A stretch of DNA of 32,133 nucleotides, from contig JASHOI010000475.1 of NCBI GenBank assembly GCA_030041195.1, forward strand, positions 1-32,133, given 5' to 3'. The translations under genes and the position numbers were made by a program. The notes beneath the pieces were generated by a model. It did no database searches and was not told the origin of the DNA. It saw only the letters and a list, made by a program, of their open reading frames with translations. Shown here in pieces: positions 15,472 to 22,402 of the stretch. Origin of the DNA: Streptosporangiaceae bacterium. GTDB lineage: Bacteria; Actinomycetota; Actinomycetes; Streptosporangiales; Streptosporangiaceae. The first letter of the stretch is position 1. Each line of letters starts with the position of its first letter.

Positions 15472-15496
15472 ATAGTTAGGATACTGTCCTAACTAT
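15472..15496. promoter_or_regulatory. 25-bp palindromic operator, copy 2 (divergent promoter region)
   Basis: ATAGTTAGGATA (15472-15483), central C, then TGTCCTAACTAT (15485-15496): identical to copy 1 except G for A at 15486. It stands between the leftward kinase/GH4 operon and the rightward kinase/transporter operon, 31 bp before GTG 15527. One bound repressor could control both directions. Confidence 0.9.
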
Positions 15497-15526
15497 CTAT
15501 TAGCGACGGGCCGAGGTTACTGGCGG

Positions 15527-16549
15527 GTGATCGTGGCGGCTTCCCCGGTCGTGCTCGGCCTAGACTACGGCGGCACGAAGATCGCCGCCGCCGTGGGCGA
15601 CCTGACCGGCAAGCGGCTGGCGTCGGTCACGACCGCCAGCGACGGCGCGCTCGGGGCGCAGGCCAGCTTCGCCCGTGGCATCGAGGCAGCGCGCGACCTG
15701 CTGCGGGCCACCGCGCCGGGCAGCGAGCTCGCCGCCGTCGGCGTGTCCACGTTCGGGATCCCGTTCGAGGACCGGGTCGAGCTGGCGCCGGCCATCGACG
15801 GCTGGGACAGGCTGGCGATGGGGCGCGAGCTGCGCATCGCGTTCGCCGGAGCGCAGATCAGGATGGCCACCGACGCCAAGGCGGCGGCCCAGGCCGAGGC
15901 CCGCTGGGGCGTGCTGGCCGGCCATGATCCCGCGGTCTTCCTGAACCTGGGCACGGGGCTGGCCGCCGCCGTCGTGATCGGCGGCCGGGTCGTGAGCGGC
16001 GTCAACGGTGCGGCCGGCGAGATCGGCTACAACCTGCGCTCGGCCGCCGACGTCGGCCTGCCGCTGGACCGGCGCCCGCTGCTCGAGCAGATGGTCAGCG
16101 GCCAGGCACTGGCCGAGCGGGCCGCCGAGCGCGGCAAGCAGCTCACGGCCGCGGACGTGTTCGCCGCCGCCGCCGCGGACAGCGACCTGGACGGCCTGAT
16201 CGACGACTTCGTCGACGAGCTGGCGTTCCACCTGGTGAACCTCGCGATCCTGGTGAACCCGGCACGGATCGCGGTCGGCGGCGGCATCGTCCGGTCCTGG
16301 GCCCGGATCCGGCCACGGCTGCAGCACGCGCTGCGGGCAGGCACCCCGTTTCCCCCCGAACTCGTCGTCGCGCACTTCCCGTACGACGCGCCGCTGCTCG
16401 GTGCGGTGGCGATGGCCGTGGACGCGGCGAACGGCCGCGCCGCGGTCCCGGCCAGCCGCGACGCGACGCCGCGCGATGCCACGCCGGAGGACGCGACGCC
16501 GCGAGACACCCTGCATCAGGACACCATCAACACCGGCACGCTGTCATGA
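15527..16549 (+). CDS. ROK-family sugar kinase
   Basis: 340 residues. The ATP phosphate-1 motif VLGLDYGGTKIAAAVGD starts at about residue 9. The catalytic-Asp region reads RMATDAKAAAQAEARWG (Asp116, where most ROK kinases have NDANAAA), then FLNLGTGLAAAVVIGG. There is no separate helix-turn-helix, so it is an enzyme rather than a regulator. The zinc cluster of classical ROK glucokinases is absent after GAAGEIGYNL. The last 30 residues are repetitive (three RDATP/EDATP units) and probably disordered. GTG 15527 is taken as start; GTG 15533 is an in-frame alternative with equally weak ribosome-site support. It is the first gene of the rightward operon and would phosphorylate the imported sugar so that GH4 enzymes can act. 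Confidence 0.88.
   Translation: MIVAASPVVLGLDYGGTKIAAAVGDLTGKRLASVTTASDGALGAQASFARGIEAARDLLRATAPGSELAAVGVSTFGIPFEDRVELAPAIDGWDRLAMGRELRIAFAGAQIRMATDAKAAAQAEARWGVLAGHDPAVFLNLGTGLAAAVVIGGRVVSGVNGAAGEIGYNLRSAADVGLPLDRRPLLEQMVSGQALAERAAERGKQLTAADVFAAAAADSDLDGLIDDFVDELAFHLVNLAILVNPARIAVGGGIVRSWARIRPRLQHALRAGTPFPPELVVAHFPYDAPLLGAVAMAVDAANGRAAVPASRDATPRDATPEDATPRDTLHQDTINTGTLS
16457..16501 (+). repeat. Three 15-bp imperfect tandem repeats at the kinase C-terminus
   Basis: Units at 16457-16471, 16472-16486 and 16487-16501 encode RDATP, RDATP and EDATP, followed by RDT. The repeat is in frame and lies beyond the ROK fold. Confidence 0.85.
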
Positions 16550-16673
16550 CACGACGTCCTGCGTGCCACCCGGGCCGACGACTCATCGGCCATCCCTCTA
16601 CCGCTGCTGCGCATCCAGCCGGCCAGACCGGCCAGCCCCCGCTGCGCGGAACACTCATCGGAAGGGCTAATCA

Positions 16674-18353
16674 ATGAGACGCCTTAAGGCAATCGGGGTC
16701 CTCATCGCGGCGAGCGCGCTGGCGGCCGCCTGCAGCTCCGGCAGCTCATCGCCATCGTCATCCACGGCATCGGGCCCAAGCGGCGTGCTGACCATCGATA
16801 ACGAGAGCGGCGGCACCTGGACCTGCGACTTCAATCCGTTCAACCTGAGCTATCTCCCGTATTCGCTCGGGCCGGTCTACGAGCCGCTGGCGTTCGTCAA
16901 CACGCTGGAGAGCGGGAAGGCGACGCCGTGGCTGGCCACCAGCTGGTCCTGGGGCGCCGGCAACAAGACGCTGACCTTCACGATCCGCAAGGGGGTGAAG
17001 TTCACCAACGGCAACCCGCTGACGCCGGCGGACGTGGCCTTCACCTTCAACCTGCTCAAGAAGTACCCGACCCTGGACATCAACGCGGTCTGGTCGGTGC
17101 TGTCCAGCGTCACCACGTCCGGGTCCGACCAGGTGGTGATGACGTTCAAGACCGCGGCGGTGCCGTACTTCTACTACATCGCCGACCAGATCGGGATCGT
17201 CGACCAGTCCGTCTGGTCCAAGGTCTCCAACCCGGTGACCTACCCGGACAAGAACCCGGTCGGCACCGGTGCGTTCAAGACCGGCAGCAGCGACTGCACG
17301 CCGCAGAACATCAAGTACGTGGCCAACACGCACTACTGGCAGCCGGGTGAGCCCAAGGTGGGCACGGTCAACTACCCGGCGTTCCTCACCAACGACACGG
17401 CCAACACCTACCTGGCCAACGGCCAGGCCCAGTGGGGCAGCCAGTTCATCCCGAGCATCCAGAAGTTCTACCTGTCCCGTAGCTCGAGCTTCCACTACTG
17501 GTTCCCGCCGGTCGCGAACGTCAGCCTGTTCATCAACCTGACCAACCCGATCCTGAAGAACGTGGCGGTCCGGGAGGCGATGGCCTACGCGATCAACCGG
17601 CAGCAGGCGTCGACGATCGGCGAGTACGGCTACGAGCCGGCCTCGAACCAGACCGCGATCGTCACCCCGACGTTCTCCAGCTGGCTGGACACCTCGCAGG
17701 CGGCGACCTACGGCAGCAACTACGCCTACGACCCCGCCAAGGCGATATCGATCCTGGAGAAGGCCGGCTTCAAGAAGGGCTCGGACGGCATCTTCCAGAC
17801 CCCGTCCGGCCAGCCGCTGTCGTTCACGATCCTGAACAACGGCGGGTTCTCGGACTGGGTGGCCGCGGTGCAGACCATCCAGACCAGCCTCAAGGCGGTC
17901 GGGATCCAGGTCACCCCGGAGAACCTGGCGGCGACCAGCTACCAGACCGACCTGTACACCGGCAAGTACGAGCTCGGTTACGGCAGCGAGACCGGCGGGC
18001 CCACCCCGTACTTCGAGCTGCGGCAGCTGCTGTACTCGGCCAACTCGGCACCGATCGGCACGGCGGCCGGCTCCAACTGGGAGCGGTACAGCAACCCGGC
18101 CACCGACGCGCTGATCAACGAGTACGGCGCGACCACCAACCCGGCCACCCAGCACTCGATCGTGGACCAGCTGGAGAAGGTCATGCTGGACGACGTGCCG
18201 GTGATACCGGTCACCGAGGAGGTCGACTGGTACCAGTACGACACCAGCAGCTTCACCGGATGGGTCACGAAGAGTGACCCGTATGCGCAGCCTGCCGCCT
18301 ACAACTACCCGGACTGGGGCCAGATGCTGCTGCACCTGGCGCCGGCCAAGTAG
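16674..18353 (+). CDS. ABC importer substrate-binding lipoprotein, family 5 (Opp/Dpp type)
   Basis: 559 residues with a lipoprotein signal: MRRLKAIGVLIAASALAAAC, lipobox LAAAC with the lipidated Cys at residue 20, then a Ser-rich tether. The mature part is a family 5 solute-binding protein. The signature region is seen as WGAGNKTLTFTIRKGVKFTNG, then PLTPADVAFTFNLLKKY. Later AVREAMAYAINRQQ and DDVPVIPVTEEVDWYQYD are typical. Besides peptides, this family imports oligosaccharides (cello-, xylo- and chito-oligomers in other bacteria). In this sugar-enzyme setting an oligosaccharide is the most likely ligand. A good ribosome site (GGAAGGG) precedes ATG 16674. It follows the ROK kinase by 124 bp and is followed by a strong hairpin, which may raise its mRNA level relative to the permeases. 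Confidence 0.92.
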   Translation: MRRLKAIGVLIAASALAAACSSGSSSPSSSTASGPSGVLTIDNESGGTWTCDFNPFNLSYLPYSLGPVYEPLAFVNTLESGKATPWLATSWSWGAGNKTLTFTIRKGVKFTNGNPLTPADVAFTFNLLKKYPTLDINAVWSVLSSVTTSGSDQVVMTFKTAAVPYFYYIADQIGIVDQSVWSKVSNPVTYPDKNPVGTGAFKTGSSDCTPQNIKYVANTHYWQPGEPKVGTVNYPAFLTNDTANTYLANGQAQWGSQFIPSIQKFYLSRSSSFHYWFPPVANVSLFINLTNPILKNVAVREAMAYAINRQQASTIGEYGYEPASNQTAIVTPTFSSWLDTSQAATYGSNYAYDPAKAISILEKAGFKKGSDGIFQTPSGQPLSFTILNNGGFSDWVAAVQTIQTSLKAVGIQVTPENLAATSYQTDLYTGKYELGYGSETGGPTPYFELRQLLYSANSAPIGTAAGSNWERYSNPATDALINEYGATTNPATQHSIVDQLEKVMLDDVPVIPVTEEVDWYQYDTSSFTGWVTKSDPYAQPAAYNYPDWGQMLLHLAPAK

Positions 18354-18359
18354 CCAAAT

Positions 18360-18394
18360 CGGGCCGTGGCCGGGTCTTGCCCGGCCACGGCCCG
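18360..18394 (+). terminator. Perfect 15-bp GC hairpin after the binding-protein gene (attenuator or mRNA stabiliser)
   Basis: CGGGCCGTGGCCGGG (18360-18374) and CCCGGCCACGGCCCG (18380-18394) pair perfectly around a 5-nt loop (TCTTG). No T-tract follows and the operon continues. It is therefore more likely a partial terminator or a 3'-end protector that lets the binding protein be made in excess, as is common in ABC operons. Confidence 0.75.
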
Positions 18395-18406
18395 GTAGGC
18401 CAGCGT

Positions 18407-18463
18407 AGGAGGACGAATGTGCGTCAGGAGGAGCGCGTGACGCGGGCGGGCAGCACAGCATGA
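18407..18463 (+). promoter_or_regulatory. Two overlapping mini-ORFs with own ribosome sites leading into the permease
   Basis: AGGAGGA (18407-18413) precedes ATG 18417, which encodes MCVRRSA and stops at 18438-18440. The tandem AGG AGG Arg codons of this mini-ORF form a second AGGAGG (18426-18431) in front of GTG 18437, which overlaps the first stop as GTGA. That second frame encodes MTRAGSTA and stops at 18461-18463, overlapping the permease start as ATGA. The permease itself has no good ribosome site, so translation may be handed down this chain. Confidence 0.5.
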
Positions 18464-19446
18464 GGTTCGTGCTGCGCCGCCTGGGCTTCTTCGTGCTGAC
18501 GCTGTGGGTGGCGGTCACGCTCAACTTCCTGCTGCCGCGGATGATGCCGGGCAACCCGGCCCTCGCGGTGCTGGGCAAGTTCAAGGGCGCGGTCCCCCCG
18601 CAGGCGCTCAAGGCGCTCGAGGCGCAGTTCGGCCTCGACACTCACCAGAGCCTGGTCACGCAGTACGGCCACTACCTCGGCGACCTGGCCACCGGCAACT
18701 TCGGGGTCTCGCTGACCACCGAGCCGGGGACGTCGGTCGCGCAGATCGTGATGCACGCGATCCCGTGGACGCTCGGCCTGGTGGGGATCACCACGGTGCT
18801 GGCGTTCATCCTCGGCACTCTCATCGGCATCGTCGGCGCCTGGCGGCGGGGCGGCCGGCTCGACAGCATCATGCCGCCGATCTTCGTGATCATGACGGTG
18901 ATCCCGTACTTCTGGATCGGCCTGATCCTGATCCTGATCTTCGGCGTGAAGCTGCACTGGCTGCCCTACTTCTTCAGCTACAACTACACGCTCACCCCGG
19001 CGTTCTCGTGGACGTTCATCGGCAACGTGCTCGAGCACGCGATCCTGCCCGGTTTCACGCTGCTGATCACGACGATCGGCACCTGGATCCTCACCATGCG
19101 CAACACCATGATCACCACACTGGCCGAGGACTACGTCCGGATGGCCCGCGCCAAGGGCCTGCCCGGGCACCGGATCATGCTCGATTACGCCGCCCGGAAC
19201 GCGATCCTGCCGAACCTGACTGGCTTCGCCATGTCGTTGGGCTTCGTGGTAGGAGGCGCCATCCTGATCGAGGAGGTCTTCAACTACCAGGGCGTGGGCT
19301 ACCTGCTGCTGCAGGCCGTCAACAACGAGGATTACCCGCTCGAGCAGGCGCTGTTCCTGCTGATCACCGTCGCCGTGCTGGTGGCGATCCTGCTCTCGGA
19401 CATCGCGACCGCGGTGCTCGACCCGCGGACCAGGGCGGCGAGGTAG
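18460..19446 (+). CDS. ABC importer permease, OppB/DppB type
   Basis: 328 residues beginning MRFVLRRLGFFVLTLWVAVT, with the short N-terminal helix then periplasmic loop that is typical of the OppB family, and about six membrane segments. The EAA coupling loop is visible as EDYVRMARAKGLPGHRIMLDYAARNAILPNL, where the ATPases dock. The VVGGAILIEEVFNYQGVGYLLLQAV stretch near the end is a family hallmark. It pairs with the next gene as a heterodimeric channel. The start is ATG 18460, which lies within the ATGA overlap of an upstream mini-ORF and has only a weak own ribosome site. The next gene begins 2 bp after its stop. Confidence 0.93.
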   Translation: MRFVLRRLGFFVLTLWVAVTLNFLLPRMMPGNPALAVLGKFKGAVPPQALKALEAQFGLDTHQSLVTQYGHYLGDLATGNFGVSLTTEPGTSVAQIVMHAIPWTLGLVGITTVLAFILGTLIGIVGAWRRGGRLDSIMPPIFVIMTVIPYFWIGLILILIFGVKLHWLPYFFSYNYTLTPAFSWTFIGNVLEHAILPGFTLLITTIGTWILTMRNTMITTLAEDYVRMARAKGLPGHRIMLDYAARNAILPNLTGFAMSLGFVVGGAILIEEVFNYQGVGYLLLQAVNNEDYPLEQALFLLITVAVLVAILLSDIATAVLDPRTRAAR

Positions 19447-19448
19447 CC

Positions 19449-20432
19449 ATGACCACCACCGAGATTCCCGGCGCCCCCGGCGAGCCGCCGCTTGCGCCCG
19501 GGATAGCCGGCGGCCTGCCGCTCGGGGGCGGCGGAATAGCGGGCGCCCGCTCGCTGCGTCGCATGGCCCGCGCCGTGACCGCGAACCGGAAGGCGACCGC
19601 CGGCATCCTGCTGCTGGTGCTCTTCTGCCTGGTGGCCGCGTTCCCCGGGGTCATCGCGCACGACAACCCGAACGCCGAGATCTACCCGCGGTCCCTCGGC
19701 ACCCCGTCGGCCGCGCACCTGCTCGGCACCACGAGCTTCGGCCAGGACATGTTCGCCCAGGTCGTCTACGGCACGCGCCCGGTGCTGCTGATCGCGTTCG
19801 GGGTCGGGCTCGGCGCCACGATCATCGCGATGCTGATCGGCGTGGCCGCCGCCTACCTGGGCGGGGTCTGGGACGGCGGGCTCAGCCTGTTCATCGACGT
19901 GCTGCTGGTCATCCCGGCGTTCCCGCTGCTGATCATCATCGGCAGCTACCTGCACGGGGCGACCACCGGCGTGATGATCGCGGTCGTCACGGCGGTCTCG
20001 TGGTCCTACACGGCGCGCCAGCTGCGCGCCCAGGCGCTGTCGCTGCGCGGCCGTGACTTCCTCGAGGCCGCGCGGGTGCGCGGGGAGCGGGCGCTGTACA
20101 TCATCGTCGTGGAGATCATCCCCACGATGACCTCGCTGCTGGTGGCCAGCTTCCTGACCAACGCGCTGTACGCGGTGCTGTTCTCCTCCAGCCTGGAGTT
20201 CATCGGGCTCGGCGACCCGAACCAGGTCAGCTGGGGCACGATGCTGTACTGGGCGGAGAACAACGAGGCGTTCCAGACCGGCCTGCCCTTGTGGATCATC
20301 GTGCCAGGCCTGTGCATCGTCGCCCTCGGCGCCGCGTTCGCGCTGCTCAACTACGCGTTCGACGAGATCGGCAACCCGGCGCTGCGGCCGGTCCGGAGCA
20401 TGCGGGGGATGCGTGTCAAGCGGGTCAGGTAG
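19449..20432 (+). CDS. ABC importer permease, OppC/DppC type
   Basis: 327 residues from ATG 19449 (MTTTEIPGAPGEPPLAPG) with a GGCGAGG ribosome site. A flexible Gly/Pro-rich N-terminus precedes the OppC_N-type helix (MARAVTANRKATAGILLLVL). HLLGTTSFGQDMFAQVVYGTR is the family's periplasmic loop signature, and the EAA loop reads LEAARVRGERALYIIVVEII. The same frame is open upstream to 18504, but that stretch is antisense-like shadow within the previous permease. The end overlaps the first ATPase gene by 20 bp, indicating tight coupling. The sequence is complete, with no missing motif. Confidence 0.93.
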   Translation: MTTTEIPGAPGEPPLAPGIAGGLPLGGGGIAGARSLRRMARAVTANRKATAGILLLVLFCLVAAFPGVIAHDNPNAEIYPRSLGTPSAAHLLGTTSFGQDMFAQVVYGTRPVLLIAFGVGLGATIIAMLIGVAAAYLGGVWDGGLSLFIDVLLVIPAFPLLIIIGSYLHGATTGVMIAVVTAVSWSYTARQLRAQALSLRGRDFLEAARVRGERALYIIVVEIIPTMTSLLVASFLTNALYAVLFSSSLEFIGLGDPNQVSWGTMLYWAENNEAFQTGLPLWIIVPGLCIVALGAAFALLNYAFDEIGNPALRPVRSMRGMRVKRVR

Positions 20433-21405
20433 CGAGCCGATACTGGTCGTCCGCGACCTGTCGGCGGAGTACGTGATGGAGCGCGGCATCGTCGGCGCGG
20501 TCGACCAGGTCAGCTTCGACCTGGACCCCGGCGAGTTCCTCGGCATCGTCGGCGAGTCCGGCTGCGGCAAGTCCACCCTGCTGTTCGCCGTCGCCCAGCT
20601 GCTGGCCTCGCCCGCCCGCATCAGCGGGGGCAGCGTGGCCTTCAAGGGGCAGAGCATGGTGGGGCTGACCGACAAGCAGCTGGCGGCGGTCCGGTGGAAG
20701 AACCTCTCGGTGGTGATGCAGAGCGCGATGAACGCGCTGAACCCGGTGAAGTCGATCGGCGCGCAGTTCAAGGACGCGATGCGGGCGCACGGCGTGGCCG
20801 ACAAGGAACAGATCGCCGCGCGCTCGGCCGAGGTGCTGAAGATGGTCGGCATCGACCCGATCCACCTGAAGAGCTACCCGCACCAGCTATCCGGCGGCAT
20901 GCGCCAGCGGTCGATGATCGCGATGGCGATGCTGTTCACGCCCGACCTGGTGATCATGGACGAGCCCACGTCAGCGCTCGACGTGGTCGCGCAGCGCTCG
21001 CTCATGGTCCAGATCAAGGAATTGCAGGACGAGCTCGGCTTCGCCGTCATCTTCGTCACCCACGACATGTCGCTGGTCAGCCACTTCTCCGACCGGCTGA
21101 TGGTGATGTACGCGGGCCAGGTCGCGGAGTTCGGGCCCACCCGGAAGGTGTTCGACGCGCCGCAGCACCCGTACACCATCGGCCTGATGGAGGCGTTTCC
21201 CTCGATCAGGGGCCCCCGGGTGCCGCTGACCGGCATTCCCGGCAGCCCGCCGAACCTGGCCAACCCGCCGCAGGGCTGCCGGTTCGCCCCGCGCTGCCCC
21301 AAGGTCATGGCCCGGTGCCGGCAGGAGTGGCCGGAGCTGTACCACGTCAACGGCACGCTGGTGCGCTGCCTGCTGTACGCCGACGGAGAGGCCGGCCATG
21401 AGTGA
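20413..21405 (+). CDS. ABC importer ATPase, OppD/DppD type
   Basis: 330 residues from GTG 20413. Walker A is GESGCGKST at residues 47-55. The signature loop reads QLSGGMRQRSMIAMA and Walker B is DLVIMDEPTSALD, followed by the H-loop FVTHDMSLVSHFSD. The C-terminal oligopeptide-transporter extension is present with its cysteine motif CRFAPRCPKVMARC, which in this subfamily can bind an iron-sulphur cluster. It works as a heterodimer with the next gene to energise uptake. It overlaps the permease gene by 20 bp upstream and the second ATPase gene by 8 bp downstream, so the four membrane/ATPase genes form one coupled block. Confidence 0.94.
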   Translation: MSSGSGSEPILVVRDLSAEYVMERGIVGAVDQVSFDLDPGEFLGIVGESGCGKSTLLFAVAQLLASPARISGGSVAFKGQSMVGLTDKQLAAVRWKNLSVVMQSAMNALNPVKSIGAQFKDAMRAHGVADKEQIAARSAEVLKMVGIDPIHLKSYPHQLSGGMRQRSMIAMAMLFTPDLVIMDEPTSALDVVAQRSLMVQIKELQDELGFAVIFVTHDMSLVSHFSDRLMVMYAGQVAEFGPTRKVFDAPQHPYTIGLMEAFPSIRGPRVPLTGIPGSPPNLANPPQGCRFAPRCPKVMARCRQEWPELYHVNGTLVRCLLYADGEAGHE

Positions 21406-22402
21406 ACCGCCCGTCCTGCTGCGGACCGCGGGGCTGACCAAGCACTTCAGGATCGGCGGGGCGCTGTCCCGGCACACGCTGCACGCCGTTGACGACGTCA
21501 GCATCTCGGTCGGCGAGCGGCAGATCGTCGCGCTGGCCGGGGAGAGCGGCAGCGGCAAGAGCACGCTCGCCCGGCTGCTCGCCCGGCTCTACAAGCCGAC
21601 CGGGGGCGAGATCATCTACCAGGGCAGGCCGCTGTCCGCGGTGCGCTCCCGGGCCGACCTGCTTCGCTACCGGGGCGACGTGCCGATGGTGTTCCAGGAC
21701 CCGTTCGCCTCGATCAACCCGGTCTTCCGGGTGTCCCACGGCGTGCTGCGGTCCCTCAAGCTGCACCGCCCCGACCTATCCCCCGTCCGGCGCCGCGAGG
21801 AGGCGGAGCGGGTGTTCGAGGCCGTCGGGCTGACGCCAGCCGCGGAGGTGCTGCAGCGGTTCCCGCACGAGCTGTCCGGCGGCCAGCGGCAGCGGGTCGG
21901 CTTCGCCCAGGCGCTGGCGCTGCGGCCGAAGCTGATCCTGGCCGACGAGCCGGTCTCGATGCTCGACGTGTCGATCCGGATCGGGCTGCTCAACCTGATG
22001 AGCCAGCTGCGCGACGAGCAGGGGGTGTCGATCCTGTACATCACCCACGACATCGCCAGCGCCCGGTACGTCGCCGACCGGCTGATCATCATGTACGCGG
22101 CGCGGATCGCCGAGCAGGGCCCGTCGGAGGAGGTGCTGGCCAGCCCCAGGCACCCGTACACGCAGCTGCTGCTGTCGGCCGTGCCCGACCCGCGGGCGCC
22201 GCTCACGATCGGGGCCGAGACGGACCGCGGCGAGCCGCCGCGGGTCATCGACCCCACTCCCGGCTGCCGGTTCCGCTGGCGCTGCCCGCTGGCGATCGAC
22301 GAGTGCGGCCAGGTGACGCCCGAGCTCGACGAGCTCGCCCCCGATCACGACGTGGCCTGCCACGTGGCCCGCTCCGGCGCCGAAGTGAAGGCATTCGGAT
22401 GA
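21398..22402 (+). CDS. ABC importer ATPase, OppF/DppF type
   Basis: 334 residues from ATG 21398. Walker A is GESGSGKST at 48-56. The signature is HELSGGQRQRVGFAQALALR and Walker B reads LILADEPVSMLD, followed by ITHDIASARYVADR. The C-terminal extension has CRFRWRCPLAIDEC, parallel to the cysteine motif of its partner. Compared with most OppF proteins, which have DEPVSALD, it has MLD; this is a known variant in sugar-associated members. The stop TGA at 22400-22402 overlaps the ATG of the second GH4 gene (ATGA at 22399), so the glycosidase was designed to be translated with the transporter. This supports a sugar cargo. Confidence 0.94.
   Translation: MSEPPVLLRTAGLTKHFRIGGALSRHTLHAVDDVSISVGERQIVALAGESGSGKSTLARLLARLYKPTGGEIIYQGRPLSAVRSRADLLRYRGDVPMVFQDPFASINPVFRVSHGVLRSLKLHRPDLSPVRRREEAERVFEAVGLTPAAEVLQRFPHELSGGQRQRVGFAQALALRPKLILADEPVSMLDVSIRIGLLNLMSQLRDEQGVSILYITHDIASARYVADRLIIMYAARIAEQGPSEEVLASPRHPYTQLLLSAVPDPRAPLTIGAETDRGEPPRVIDPTPGCRFRWRCPLAIDECGQVTPELDELAPDHDVACHVARSGAEVKAFG

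Noticed and set aside
16758..18641. Minus-strand frame of 627 codons opposite the binding-protein gene
   Set aside because: Low-complexity Val/Gly/Arg-rich translation with no motif. The plus strand encodes a well-recognised lipoprotein.
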